DNA of 64,000 bases from assembly GCA_950022295.1 (NCBI GenBank), contig OX465599.1, positions 287,763,501 to 287,827,500 of the forward strand, given 5' to 3'. Made by a program: the position numbers and the translations under genes. A model generated the notes under the pieces. It saw nothing but the letters and a program-made list of their open reading frames with translations, made no database searches and was not told the DNA's origin. Below are positions 20,039 through 32,822 of this stretch, one piece after another; the first letter of the stretch is position 1; each line of letters starts with the position of its first letter. Source of the stretch: Bromus sterilis (taxonomy: Eukaryota; Streptophyta; Magnoliopsida; Poales; Poaceae).

Positions 20039-23000
20039 TGATGTGCGAGGTAAGGATAGTGATTTCTCGCCCTTCGTTGATAAACCCTAAGTGGAAGGCG
20101 TGATGTAGCACAGCAACAAATTTCCCTCAGTAAAGATACCAAGGTTTGTCTCCAGTAGGACTCCAGAGATGATAAGTAGGTGTCAGCGGCTCAACTGACG
20201 CGGACCTGCACACATACACAAATAACTTTGTTCCCAACGAAGTTCAGAGAGGTTGTCAATCTCTCCGGTCTTGTTGTTCACAAAGGATCAAACGCAAGGG
20301 ATAATGATAGCAACTGAAAGTAAAAGAAGAAAATTAAATGAGCGTGTAAACAATGATGAGGATATGGACCGGGATACGTGACGTTCACTAATGATGTCTC
20401 TCTCCCAAAAGATGATAAAACTGCTATGCGAGGTGAACAAATTACAGAAGGGCAATTGACAGGATTATGAACGCACTACAATGCTAACTATGCTACAAAA
20501 GAAAGGAAGAGGCTCAAAAGCATGGGCAGTACGCCAAAATAAGTAGACTGAAATCCAACTATATCTACTACTAATCATCCACCTTGAGATATCTATCCAG
20601 AACATCTCACTGGTATTAAGTTGCGAGCCCCACCCAAAGTGTAAACCCAAAGCAATAGACAACTGCATTAAAAAGCACTTTGCGTAAAGTAAACAATCCT
20701 TGCAACCGCGGTTAAAATCACCCTCGTTTTCCCCCGTGTGGATACAACACATCCCCTAGACTCATGTTTCTGTCACTCAAGCGTGTCATCGAGGGGCATC
20801 AACCCACAATCGAGCAAAACGTTCCCTCTTGGGGTTACTACCTACTACTTGGCCAAAGCAATAAACAACAACGGAGAACATGCAAGAATTACTTAGGAAC
20901 AAAAATATAAGAGATAAGAACCAAATATATTACTCAATCACAATCTTAACATAATCTCATAATCCATCAGATCCCATCAAACTCAGCATAGCAACAGAAG
21001 AAAGATTACAAAAGTGCCTCGATCATGTAGGGCAGCTCACGAGGTCTAAACCATGAAGAACAAAGAGGCGAGGAGAACATCACATAGCTACTGATCACGG
21101 ACCCATGGTCCAAGGAAAACTACTCACAAGACATCCGCGAAGCATCCATGGTGGAGAGGAGACTCCCTGAGGTCAACCCTCCCTCCGGCAGGGTGCCGGG
21201 AAGAGGTCTTCTGGTGCTCCCGATCTCGGAAGCGCGGCGGCGGAGGAACAGAGGCGAGATCGCGAAAAAGGGTTCTGTTCTCGAGGGTTTCACGTCACGG
21301 GGAATATATAGGCAAAAGGGGGGCAGCCAGAGGTGGACCAGGGGCCCCAGGCGCCCCCCCTGGCGCGGCCCAGGGGGTGGTCGCGCCGGGTGGCCGCCTG
21401 GGCCACCCCTGGCTCCCGTCTGGCCCCACTCGGGCTCTTCGCGAAGCTTCCTGTACGCTGATTTTTCCTATATTCTTCCCGGAATTTTTCTGCCACTTTT
21501 TATATGGGGGAAAACTGAAATAGAAAAACAGCAGAAAATAGGAACTGGCACTTTGGTGCACTGAGTTAATAGGTTAGTCCAAATATGATCAAAAGTGTAT
21601 GAAAGTGTATCTAGATCATAGCAATATCACACAAAACATGCATGGAGCAAGCAGAAATTATAGATACGTTTTGGACATATCAACATCCCCAAGCTTAATT
21701 CCTGCTCGTCCTCGAGTAGGTAAATGATAACGGCATAATTTCTGTGGTGACATGCTAGCAACCATATAAGAACTTTGAAAAGTAAAGCAATCAAGGTTAG
21801 AGATTCAATTCAAGTCATAACATGCAAGGGTTTATATTAGCATTGAAACAAGTAAGAAAAGAACATTAGGTGCAAGATCTCTCGCTGTCCGTGACTCAAA
21901 TGTCTCCAATTGGTGTTTGCGTGCAAGAAGGGGGATATGGAATACGAGAAAAAACATTTATTTGGCGAGAACTCAATCTACTAAAGTTTCACACTTGGTC
22001 TTTTTCTGGAATCTTATCTTGACTCGTCCCCAGACCACTAGCCATGTACAAGTCAATTTGATCCACTCCTTTTTCAATATTTTGAGCACTCATGCAATGG
22101 ATGAGCGTAAGCACGAGAGTTGACACTTTGGATGGCAAAGAGAGAAATAGTGTGGAGGAGGAAGACAAAAAGGGTGAGAAAGGCTCACATCAATGAGGAC
22201 AATCATAGGCAAGAGATGCCAAATGATAGATATGATGTGAGGAGTAGGGATTGCCATGCAACGGATGCACATACGAGCTAGGAAGCTCTCCAATGGAACT
22301 AGTGGGGGTGCATCTAACTTGCTCGCTCATGAAGACCTAGAGCTCGTTTGAGGAGGCTCATCCTTGGAATATGCAAGCCAAGTTCTATAGTGTGAAGGTC
22401 CCCACATAGCTATATGCATAATGATCATCTCTATGGAGTACAAGGATATAAAGGGAGTACTAGTGTGGATCTCTCAAAAGGATAGTAGTGTTGCCCCTTT
22501 CTCTCTTTTTATTTCTTTTTCTCTTTTTTTCTATTTTTTTGTATTTTTTTGTGGCCTCAATGGCTATTTCTATGTAACTCTCATTTGTCCTCTTTGAGAT
22601 CTTTTATTGTGTCCACTTTGGGATCTTTTATTGTGTCCACTTTGGGATCTTTTCCTCACTTAAGGGCAACACTCTATTTTACAAGAAGGTAAAGGAGATC
22701 TTTCACACTTTACAAGGTACTCAAAATCATAAAGAAGATGTAACTATCATGATGTATGCAATGTATGTCGCTGCCAGTGTAGCAGGAACATGTATGACAT
22801 GAAGATCAAGTCATGAAGAAGTGGATGTTGCATGACAATATATCTCGGAAAGGCTATGGAAATGCCTTGATAGGTAGGTATGGTGGCTGTTTTGAGGAAA
22901 GATATAAGGAGGTTTATGATGACAGAGCGTATCATGCCAAGGGTTTGGTTGTACCGGTGAAGGTGGACACCAACTCTCGGAGTGAGAAGAAGGCAATGCA

Positions 23001-23229
23001 CGGCAAGGGAGAGGCTAGCAAAATATGGGAAGGTGGAAGTGTCAACTTTCAATACTTACATTAGTCCGAAGAAATCATGCACTTATTATTGGTAACTCTC
23101 AATCTATTAAGGAGGTTCACAAAGAGACAAGTACCCCGAGGAGGAGTGTATGGGGGTTTGATTATCCTTGCGCATCCTCGACTCATGGTACGTGAGTGTA
23201 CTCTAATATTCGATCCCTCCAAAGATTAG
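20039..23229 (-). mobile_element. E4: truncated, reverse-oriented E-family gypsy element (3' LTR plus 3' internal region)
   Basis: On the minus strand 21682-20039 is an E-family LTR (1644 bp) starting TGATATGTCCAAAACGTATC and ending CCTCGCACATCA. It is preceded by the polypurine tract AAGCTTGGGGATGT. The internal 3' region then runs to 23229, where it stops abruptly inside the sequence CTAATCTTTGGAGGGATCGA. The gag-pro part and 5' LTR are missing together with about 1.4 kb of the host LTR, so one deletion removed both. No ORF in it is conserved. Confidence 0.85.
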
Positions 23230-24551
23230 TGGGGCCAGGGTGTAAGCCTCAAGGGGGGGGGGTTAATCCCTCTGCTTAATTAATTTTAAATTAGATTAGG
23301 GGGGGCCAGGGCCCACCTGTCATTGACCTTGGGTCAAATGAATAGGGGGATTAGCCCCCTAATTAAGTGGGAAGGCCGGCGGTTAGCCGCCGGTGGCCAC
23401 GGCTACGGCGGAGGGATCACCGGAGTGGCGCTCCAGGGCACCAGGGGGCTCGCGAGGGGCACCAATCGGCTTCCCGTGGCCTCGCGCACCCAGTGGTGCA
23501 GGCCAGGGACCTCGGGGCGGCCTAGAGCCATGCCGGCGACGAGAAGCGCGGCGGCCGGGCTCGGGCTCAGGTGGAAACGACGACGGGGGCCTCGGGGAGG
23601 AGAACGGGGATGGTCATTCGAAGCACACGCTCACCAGGAGAACGAAGGTGAGCTCGGGGAAGCCGGTGAGGTCCGGTAGGCAAAGCAATCGACAGGAGAA
23701 ATCCACGGCAACCGGCGGCGAGTCGAGGAAGGGGGCGACGTCCTCGGGGCTCCTCGGCTCGATTGGTTTCTCAAATCGACGAAGGAGATGGCGACGAATC
23801 TTCTGGACAACCTTGCGCATCGAATGGTGGCCGGTGGCCGCGGTGGCGCATGCCGGCGAACTCTGGTGGCGCTCGGGACCTCGCGGATTCGCCGGAGAGA
23901 GAGGAGAGGAGGGTTCCAGGCTAGGGGAAAAGGAAGGGGAGATGCACGGGGCCCTCCACGGCGCGGATATGGACGAAGGGGGCAAGCAGGTAGCTCGCTG
24001 GCGGCCATGCCGGGCTCGCCGACGACCTGGCTGCCTGCCTGTCCCGGGAAGAAGACGGCCATGCCCTTTTGGGCTGGGCCTTCCAGGCTGGGCCAGGTAA
24101 GCAAGGTGGGTTCTTTTCCCCTTTTGTTCTTTTTTCTGTTATTTGTTTTGCTCTGGTATAAATACCATAGCATTTTATAAAAATGCCCAAATAATTTTAA
24201 AAACCCTAGGTGGCTAGTAGCAAACCACTTATGAATTTTGGGCATTTTTGAAATTCAATCAATTTGAATTTCAATTCAAATAGGGGTCAAATTTAACTTC
24301 CAGGGCACATTTTGAATTTTAGAAAATTCCATGGGCATGGGAATGAACCCAAACCACTTTTGAAATGATCACCATCATTTGTAGGAATTTTCCAAATGTT
24401 CAAATGATTTTTGGAAAAATATTTTTATCTGGCCATTTGAATTAATTTCTCAGGGCTTTTCTTTTCCCCATTTTTGAATTTCATTTGAAATTTTCACATG
24501 ATGCAAAGGGATCAAGCAACCCTAGCACTTAACCTAGTTGGGGTTCTGACA
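23230..24551 (+). mobile_element. right part of the TGTCGGGACC long LTR
   Basis: 23230-23479 matches 18690-18935 of the first unit with a few percent differences, and 23480-24551 occurs once. It ends TTCTGACA before the TSD TGTCA. The block holds a GC-rich section followed by an AT-rich tail. No gene is recognised. Confidence 0.8.
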
Positions 24552-24556
24552 TGTCA

Positions 24557-24622
24557 CCACAGAAATTATGCTTGTTATCATTTACCTACTCGAGGACGAG
24601 CAGGAATTAAGCTTGGGGATGT
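24557..24622 (+). mobile_element. E1 internal 3' end with polypurine tract
   Basis: CACCACAGAAATTATGC ... GAGGACGAGCAGGAATTAAG followed by CTTGGGGATGT abuts the LTR start. The same block precedes the 3' LTRs of E2 and E3. Confidence 0.9.
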
Positions 24623-26379
24623 TGATACGTCTCAAACGTATCTATAATTTCTGCTTGCTCCATGCATGTTTTGTGTGACTTTGCCATGTTTTGCTTGAAC
24701 TTTCATACACTTTTGAACCTATTTGGACTAACCTACTAACTCAGTGCACCCAGCTGCCAGTTGCTGTTTTCTGCTATTTTTGTATTTCAGGTTTTCCGGC
24801 CATTAAAATTGCTCCAAAAAATCCAGAAAAATCAGATAAAAAATCAGCGACACGGAAGCTTCCGGAAACACCAAAGGAGGGAAGGGGGCCACCACAGGGA
24901 CTACAGAAGGGTCCCTGGCGCGGCCCCACCCTAGGCCGCGCTAGGGAGCCTCCTGGCTGCCGTGTGGCCCCTCTCATTGCCCCCCTTCGCCTATATTTAC
25001 CCCCCGTGACGGAAACCCCTAAGACGGATCCCTCTTTCGCGATCTCGCCTCTGTTCCGCCGCCGCCGCCGTTTCAAGATCGGGGCTGCCTGGAGAAGCTG
25101 CTCCGGCACCCCGCCGGGAGAAGCTACCCCTTCCGGGAGACCATCCATAGCCATGGACGCCTCCCGTATGTACCGTGAGTAGTCCCCCTTGGACCATGGG
25201 TCCATGACCAGTAGCTATGTGATCTATCTCTCCCTCTTTTGTGCTTCCAATTTCGAGTCCTCGTGAGCTGCCTCACATGATCGAGGCATCTATGTAATTT
25301 CTGTTATTGTTATGCTGAGTTTGTTGGGATCTGATGGATTATGAGACTATGTTCAGATTGTGATGAGTAATATATTTGGTTCTTCTCTTCTATATTTTGT
25401 TCTTGAGTAAATTCTTGCATGTTCTCCGTTGCGGTATTTTCTTTGGCCAAATATTTTATTTGCAACTCCAAGAGAAAGCGTTATGCTCGATTGTGGGTTC
25501 AGCCCCTTGATGTCTAGCTTGAGTGACAGAAACATGAGACTAGAGGATGTGTTGTTGCCACCAGGGATAAAACAACGGTGCTTGTACTTGCGGGTGCAAG
25601 GATTGTTTACTTTACGCAAAGTTCTTTCAATGCAATTGTCTGTTGCTTTGAGTTTACACTTTGGGTGGGATTCGCAACTTAATACCAGCGAGATGTTCTG
25701 GATAGATATCTCAAGGTGGATGATTCGTAGTAGATGCAGATGGATTTCGGTCTACTTACCTTGGCGTACTGCCCATTGCTTTTGAGCCCTTCCTTTCTTT
25801 GCAACATAGTTAGCATTGCGGTGCCTTCATAATCCTGTCAATTTCCCAACTGTGATTTGTTTACCTCGCTAGCACTTTTATCGTCTTTTGGGAGAGAGAC
25901 ATCACTAGTGAAAATCACGGGACCCCGGTCCATCTTCACATCATTGTTCACACTACCAATTTACTTTCAGTATTTACTTTTCCGTTGCTATCACTATCAT
26001 TATTATCTCTTGCGTTAATCCTTTGTAAACAGCAAGGCCAGGGGAATTGACAACTCCTCTGAACTCGTTGGGAGCAAAGTTATTTGTATCTGTGTGCAGG
26101 TCCAGGTGAAGTTAGCAACCTCGGTTGTGAACGGTGCCATTGTTCACTTTACCACCTACTTGTATCTCTTGAGTCCTACTAGAGACAATCTAAACCTTAG
26201 CATCTTCGCTAAGGGAAATTTGTCGTTGTGCTACATCAAACCTTCCACTTGGGGTAACCAACAAGGGGCGAGAAGCCATCATATCTTCACCGAGGGAAAT
26301 TTGCTGCTACGCTACATCTCACCTTCCACTTGGGGTAACCAACGAGGAGTGAGAGAACTATCCTCACCGTATCAGCGAC
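24623..26379 (+). mobile_element. 3' LTR of E1 (variant E-family LTR)
   Basis: It starts TGATACGTCTCAAACGTATC right after the E1 polypurine tract. The end segment is partly duplicated: CCTTCCACTTGGGGTAACCA occurs near 26240 and again near 26323. The LTR ends CTATCCTCACCGTATCA, matching the unusual end of E4 (CTATCCTTACCTCGCACATCA). Gypsy pol of element H follows at once, so E1 is inserted in H and GCGAC (26380-26384) would be its right TSD. The left one is outside the window. Confidence 0.8.
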
Positions 26380-28790
26380 CAGGAAGGATCACTACCCACT
26401 GCCCTTTATTGATCAGATGTTAGAGAGGTTGTCTAAAAACACCCACTTTTGCTACCTTTATGGGTACTCTGGCTTCTCTCAAATTCATGTCAACACCGCC
26501 GATCAAGAGAAGACCACTTTCACGTGTCCTTACGGTACTTATGCTTGCAGGCGTATGCCTTTTGGTTTATGCAATGAACCTGCTACTTTTCAGAGATGTA
26601 TGTCTGCATTTTTTCATGGTTTCTGTGAGGAGATTGTGGAAGTCTTCATGGACGATATCTCCGTCTATGGAACTTCCTTTGACCACTGTCTCCACAATCT
26701 TAATAAAGTTTTGCAGAGATGCGAGAATACAAATTTAGTTCTAAATTGGGAAAATTTCACTTCATGGTTAACGAAGGGATCGTTCTTGGTCACAAGATTT
26801 CCGAGAGGGGAATTGAAGTGGACAAGGCGAATATTGAAGCTATCGAGAGGATTCCCTATCGAAGGGACATTAAAGGTATTCGTAGTTTTCTCGGTCATGC
26901 TGGTTTCTATAGAAGATTTATCGAAGACTTTTCTAAGACCTCGAGACCCCTTACTAATCTTCTCCAGAAGGATTTTCCTTTTGTATTTGATGAAGATTGT
27001 AAGGAGGCTTTTGAAGTACTTAAGAAAGCTTTGATAACCGCTCCTATAGTACAACCACCTGACTGGAAATTTCCCTTTGAAATTATGTGTGATGCTAGGG
27101 ATTTTGCTGTTGGAGCTGTTTTAGGACAAAGGGTCGATAAGAAATTGAATGTTGTACATTATGCTAGCAAGACCCTTGATAGTGCTCAAAAGAATTATGC
27201 TACTACTGAGAAGGAATTCTTAGCACTAGTGTTTGCTTGTGATAAATTTAGGCCTTATATTTTTTATTCGAAAGTTATTATTCATACTGACCATGTTGCT
27301 CTTAAGTACCTTATGGAGAAGAAGGATGCCAAACCAAGACTCATCAGGTGGGTACTACTTCTTCAAGAATTTGAATTATAGATTGTTGATCGAAAAGGAT
27401 CAGACAATCCGGTGGCGGACAATCTTTCAAGGATGGAAGAGATACCGCATGACCCCATCCCAGTCAACGACAGTTTTCCAGACGAACAACTTGTCGTTGT
27501 AAAAGTACAATCTCTCTCCGATCCTTGGTTTGCAGATTATGCTAATTTTATCGTTGCAAAGTATTTGCCTCCAGGTTTAACATTTCAGCAAAGGAAGAAG
27601 TTCTTCCGTGATTTGAGGCACTACTTTTGGGATGACCCTCATCTTTTCAAAGAAGGTCCTGACGGGATCGTGAGAAGATGCATACCGGAACACGAGCATA
27701 AGGACATTCTCAAGCAATGTCACGACAGTCACTATGGAGGATATCACGCCTGTGAGAGGACCGCACATAAAGTTCTCCAATCAGGTTTTTATTGGCCTAC
27801 TCTCTTTAAATATGCTAGAAATTATGTTCTATCTTGTGATAAGTGTCAGAGAGTTGGTAATACTAGTAGGAGGAATGAGATGGCTATGAATTACTCACTA
27901 TTGATTGAGCCTTTTGATTGCTGGGGTTTTGATTTTATGGGTCCTTTTCCTCCTTCAAACAAGTACACTCACATTTTAGTAGTTGTTGATTATGTGACCA
28001 AATGGGTTGAAGAAATCCCCACTGAGAGTGCTGATCACAAGACATCTTTGAAAATGCTCAAAGATGTAATTTTCCCTAGGTTTGGTGTACCTAGGTATCT
28101 TATGACTGATGGAGGATCACACTTCACGCATGGAGCTTTTAGAAAAGCTCTAGCAAAGTACGATGTCAATCATAGAATTGCTTCACCGTACCATCCTCAA
28201 ACCAGTGGGAAAGTTGAGCTCACCAATAGAGAGATCAAGTTGATCTTGCAAAAGACAGTCAACAGTTCTAGGAAGGACTGGTCAAAGAAGTTAGGAGATG
28301 CTCTGTGGGCATATAGAAATGCTTACAAAAACCCCATGGGCATGTCCCCGTATAAGATGGTCTATGGCAAGGCTTGCCATTTGCCATTAGAATTAGAACA
28401 CAAAGCTTTCTGGGCTGTTAGAGAGCTTAATGCTGACCTGAAGTTAGCCGGTGAAAAGCGTCTCATGAACTTGACTTCTCTAGATGAGTGGAGAAGTGAA
28501 GCATACGAGAGCGCTAAAATGTTCAAGGAAAAGGTAAAGAAGTGGCATGATATGAGGATTCTGAAACATGAATTTAATGTTGGTGATTAAGTTTTGTTAT
28601 TTAAGTCCCATTTCAGGTTTTCTCCAGGTAAATTACTTTCAGATGCGAAGGGCCATTTCATATCGAAGAAGTTTACCGGTCAGGTGCAATCAAGATTAAT
28701 AATTTTGATGGCACCAAACCTCAAGTTGTGAATGGGCAAAGACTCAAGCATTACATGGCGGGAGACCCTGTCAATGTTGATATAAATATA
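26380..28790 (+). pseudogene. gypsy (Athila-like) pol of element H: reverse transcriptase, RNase H, integrase; disrupted
   Basis: Begins mid-RT at ATRKDHYPLPFIDQM, cut by E1. The RT carries MPFGLCNEPATFQR and the catalytic VEVFMDD box. The first catalytic Asp, expected in FCYLDGYSGF, is Tyr (TAT, 26459-26461). A one-base loss in the A run 26751-26754 shifts the frame. RNase H follows (MCDARDFAVGAVLG, TEKEFLALVFA), with an in-frame TAG at 27379-27381. The integrase has the zinc finger HDSHYGGYHACERTAHK and CDKCQRVG, then core acidic residues in WGFDFMGP, LMTDGGSHF and GKVELTNREIK. TAA at 28588-28590 replaces the usual Lys after VGD, and the C-terminal tail is shifted beyond that. No chromodomain is visible. 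Would have copied and inserted the element; clearly non-functional now. Confidence 0.9.
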
Positions 28791-29003
28791 ATACACACAA
28801 TAACTCATGAAGAACATGTTGCAGCCCCATTTCAGATTCCAGCAGAAGTAGAATAAGAAAAGTATGTATTACAGTAAGGAAACATCGCGAACCGCCATAA
28901 AAGTTCCAGATTACGCGTTTTTGAAAAATATAGAAAATTCAGAGCCGGATTGGAGCCGGAGAGGAGCTCCACGGGGCCCAGGCGCCTCCCTGGCGCGGCC
29001 TAC
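28791..29003 (+). mobile_element. element H, region between pol and third ORF (left of E2)
   Basis: Noncoding sequence after the pol tail that continues at 37310 once E2 is removed. It ends in the left arm TGGCGCGGCC of a GC-rich inverted repeat whose loop holds the E2 insertion. Confidence 0.75.
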
Positions 29004-30623
29004 TGATACGTCCAAAACGTATCTATAATTTCTGCTTGCTCCATGCATGTTTTGTGTGATATTGCTATGATCTAGATACACTTTCATACACTTTTGATCA
29101 TATTTGGACTAACCTATTAACTCAGTGCACCCCAGTGCCAGTTCATGTTTTCTGATGTTTTTCTATTTCAGTTTTCCCCCATATAAAAAGTGCTAGAAAA
29201 ATTCGGGAAAATTCAGATAAAAAATCAGCGTGACGGAAGCTTAGAGAAGAGCCCGGGAGGGGCAAGAGGGGAGCCAGGGGGCCCCAGGCGGCCACCCGGC
29301 GCGGCCCCAGCCCTGGCCGCGCCAGGGGGGTGCCTGGTCCACCTCTGGCTGCCCCCTTCGCCTATTTATCCCCTGTCACGGGAAAACTCCAGAAGCAGAA
29401 CCGTATTCCGCGAACTCGCCTCTGTTCCTCCGCCTCCGCGCTTCCAAGATTGAGAGCACCAGAAGACCTCTTCCCGGCACCCTGCCGGAGGGAGGATTGA
29501 CCTCCGGGAGTCTCCTCTCCACCATGGATGCTCCCCGGATGTATCGTGAGTAGTTTTCCTTGGACCATGGGTCCGTGATCAGTAGCTATGTGATGTTCTC
29601 CTCCCCTCTTTGATCTTCATTGTTTAGACCTCGTGAGCTCCCCTACATGATCGAGGCACCTTTGTAATATTTCTGCTGTTGCTATGTTGAGTTTGGAGGG
29701 ATCTGATGGATTGTGAGATTATGTTCAGATTGTGATAGAGTAATATATTTGGTTTTTATCTCTTATATTTTTGTTCCTAAGTAATTCTTGCATGTTCTCC
29801 GTTGTTGTTTATTGCTTTGGCCAAGTAGTAGGTAGTGACTCCAAGAGGGAGCGTTGTGCTAGATTGTGGGTTCATGCCCCCCCGATGAGATGCTTGAGTG
29901 ACAGAAACTTGAGTCTAGAGGATGTGCTATTGCCACAAGGGGGAAAACAACGGTGCTTGTAACCGCGGTTACAAGGATTGTTTACTTTACGCAAAGTTCT
30001 TTTTAATGCAGTTGTCTGTTGCTTTGGGTTTACACTTTGGGTGGGGCTCGCAACTTAATACCAGCGAGATGTTCTGGATAGATATCTCAAGGTGGATGAT
30101 TAGTAGTAGATGCAGATGGATTTCGGTCTACTTAGTTTGGCGTACTGCTCGTGCTTTTGAACCTCTTCCTTTCTTTTGTAGCATAGTTAGCATTGCGGTG
30201 CGTTCATAATCCTGTCAATTGCCCTTCTGTAACTTGTTTACCTTGCATAGCAGTTTTATCGTATTTTGGGAGAGAGACATCACTAGTGAACATCACGTAT
30301 CCCGGTCCATATCCTCATTATTGATTCCAAGCTTTATTTACTTTTCTGCATTTACTTTCCAGCTTCTATCATTATCAGTTGCGTTTTATCATTTGTGAAC
30401 AACAAGACCGGAGAGATTGACAACCTCTCTGAACTTCGTTGGGAACAAAGTTATCTGTGTCTGTGTGCAGGTCCGCGTCAGTTGCGCCGCTGACACCTAC
30501 TTATCATCTCCGGAGTCCTACTGGAGACAAACCTTGGTATCTTCACCGAGGGAAAACTGCTGCTGCACTGCATCTCAAACCTTCACTTGGGGTAACCAAC
30601 GAAGGGCGAGAAGCCAATAAGCA
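29004..30623 (+). mobile_element. E2 5' LTR
   Basis: TGATACGTCCAAAACGTATC ... AAGCCAATAAGCA. A core promoter CGCCTATTTAT is near 29359. Over its first 400 bases it resembles the solo LTR at 2831 and the E3 LTRs, not the E2 3' LTR. Confidence 0.9.
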
Positions 30624-30633
30624 AGAGTATTTC

Positions 30634-30650
30634 TAGCGCCGTTGCCAGGG
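30634..30650 (+). other. E2 primer-binding site (tRNA-Asp type), mutated
   Basis: TAGCGCCGTTGCCAGGG, ten bases after the LTR. The E3 counterpart is TGGCGCCGTTGCCGGGG, which is complementary to the 3' end of plant tRNA-Asp. Two positions are altered here. Confidence 0.8.
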
Positions 30651-30787
30651 ACTCCGAGTGCTAAGATAGGGGAGTTGCACACTACCCTTTACCTTTGTTT
30701 TTTAGTCTTGTTTGTTTATCTTTTAGTTTTTATCTTTGTGTCTTTTATCAAAAACTACAAAAAAAATCTGCCACACTTGCTGATACT

Positions 30788-32822
30788 ATGGGTTCCACTG
30801 AAAACACCAAGTTGTGTGACTTCACTAGTCAAAACAACCAGGACTTTATCTGCACTCCCATTGCCACACCTGCCACTTCAGCTACCTCTTATGAAATTAA
30901 ACCTGCTTTGCTAAACCTTGTTATGAGAGATCAATTCTCTGGTGCTGGAGATGATGCTGCTTTACACTTGAATAATTTTGTTGAATTATGTGATATGCAA
31001 AAGTATAAAGAAGTAGAAGGTGATGTTGTTAAGCTCAAGCTCTTTCCTTTCTTTTTAAGGGGAGATGCTAAAATCTGGTTTCAATCTTTCCCTAGAAATA
31101 GCATAGATTCTTGGGATAAGTGCAAAGATGCTTTTATAGGGAAGTACTACCCTCCTGCTAAGATTATCCAATTGAGGAGAAATATTATGAATTATAAGCA
31201 ATTGGATAATGAACACGTTCCCCAAGCTTGGGAACGAATGAAATCTCTTGTTAAGAAATGCCCTACGCATGGTTTGACTACCTGGATGGTTATCCAGACT
31301 TTTTATGCAGGCTTGAACTTTACCTCGCGGAACCTGTTAGATTTGGCCGCGGGAGGAACCTTTATGTCAACTACACTAGGTTCTGCCACGAAGCTTCTCG
31401 ATGAAATGATGACCAATTATTCCCAATGGCACACCGAACGCGCTCCAATAGGTAGGAAGGTAAACTCTGTCGAGGAAATTACCTCCCTCAATGAAAAAGT
31501 TGACTTAATCATGTCTCTACTTACCAAGCAACCCTCTATTGATCCTCATGATGTGCCTTTAAATTCTTGTTGCTCAAGAACAAGTAGATGTGAACTTTAT
31601 TGCTAGAAACAACTTCAACAACAATGCTTATAAGGGAAATTTTGCTAGCAATCCTAGACCGTTTCCATCCAATTATGGGAACAACAACACTTACCCTAGC
31701 AACAAGAACCCCCCTTCTGAATTAGAAAGCATGCTTAGAGACTTTATCACTGCCCAAAAAGCCTTCAACAAAAATGTAGAAGAGAAATTATCTAAAATAG
31801 ATAATCTCTCTTTGAAGGTAGAAAGCTTAGCCCTTGATATTGAGATGCTTAAAACTAGAACCTCCCCCCTTGAGGAGAATAAAGCCACTCCTATTAATGC
31901 TATCCAGTTACAAATCAATGAAAATATTAGGATGATGGCTAAACTTAAAGAAAGATGGGCTAGACAAAAAGAGGAAGAGGATAGAATTAAGAGCCTTCCT
32001 ACACACCACACAGTTGCCACTATCCAAATTGTTGAGGACACCCATACTATTAGCACCCAATGCACTCCTACTCCCGTTGGACCTATTAATGGTGATGCTA
32101 ATACCTCAACCGTAGAAAAAGAAACTCCTATGAACATAGAGGGTTTCAAACAAGTGAGCCTAGATGAAACTACTACCACCTTTGATAGTAGTGATATTGA
32201 TTTTGATAGTTGCACCCTCTCAGAAGTTATTAGCTTGTTACACAAAATGTCTAGAGACCCACACACTAGCACACTTAATCTTGCCTTCACGGAGCATATC
32301 ACAAATGCTCTTATCAAAGCTAGGGAGGAGAAGCTTAGAGTAGAGGCCTCCATACCTAGGAAGCTAGATGATGGTTGGGATCCTATGATCAAAATTAAAT
32401 TAAATAACTTCTCTTGCTATGCTTTATGTGATGTTGGAGCTAGTACCTCCGTTATGCCCAAAAGAATATTTGATATGTTTGAATTGAAGACTTTTGAGCC
32501 TTGTTCTTTTGGTGTTCATCTTGTTGATTCTTTCATAAAGAAACCTTTGGGGAAGATCGACGATGTTCTTATCATTGTCAATGACAACTATGTTCCCGTT
32601 GATTTTATTGTTATGGATATAGAGTGTGAACCTTTGTGTCCAATTATTTTGGGACGTCCTTTTCTTCGCACCGTTGGTGCGGTCATTGACATGAAAGAGG
32701 GGAATATAAAATTCCAATTCCCATTCAAAAAGGGGATGGAACACTTCCCTAGAAAGAAAATCAAGTTACCTTTTGAGTCCGTTACACGGGCTAGTTATTC
32801 TCTTTCTCTTGATAAAACTTGA
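30788..32822 (+). pseudogene. E2 gag-protease ORF, one frameshift
   Basis: The ATG at 30788 opens MGSTENTKLCDF. The gag capsid-type region (residues about 35-220) contains LRGDAKIWFQSFPRNSI and FIGKYYPPAK, typical of Athila-like gypsy gag. A two-base loss near 31567 compared with E3 shifts the frame, which continues as NFIARNNFNNNAYKGNF. A predicted coiled-coil (KLSKIDNLSLKVESLALDIE) and an acidic linker follow. The C-terminal retropepsin-like domain has CYALCDVGASTSVMPK, with the active Asp in DVGA, and CPIILGRPFLRTVGAVIDM. The ORF ends SLSLDKT with no pol after it. I see no CCHC zinc knuckle. The long second half is otherwise open. Confidence 0.9.

Larger units (their letters stand above)
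16264..24551 (+). mobile_element. long LTR (TGTCGGGACC...TTCTGACA), rearranged by tandem duplication and a nested element
   Basis: The start TGTCGGGACCCGGGG and the end TTGGGGTTCTGACA are flanked by perfect TSDs TGTCA at 16259-16263 and 24552-24556. E1 sequence resumes exactly after the second (CACCACAGAAATTATG). Without the duplication and nested insert the LTR would be about 3.7 kb. No primer-binding site or retroviral ORF is present, so it is best read as a solo LTR of a long-LTR gypsy element. GC-rich ORFs at 23323-24245 on both strands are compositional and have no recognised domain. Confidence 0.85.

Noticed and set aside
23323..24245. ORFs up to 235 residues on both strands
   Set aside because: GC-rich part of a long LTR. 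Mutually overlapping, repetitive composition, no domain.
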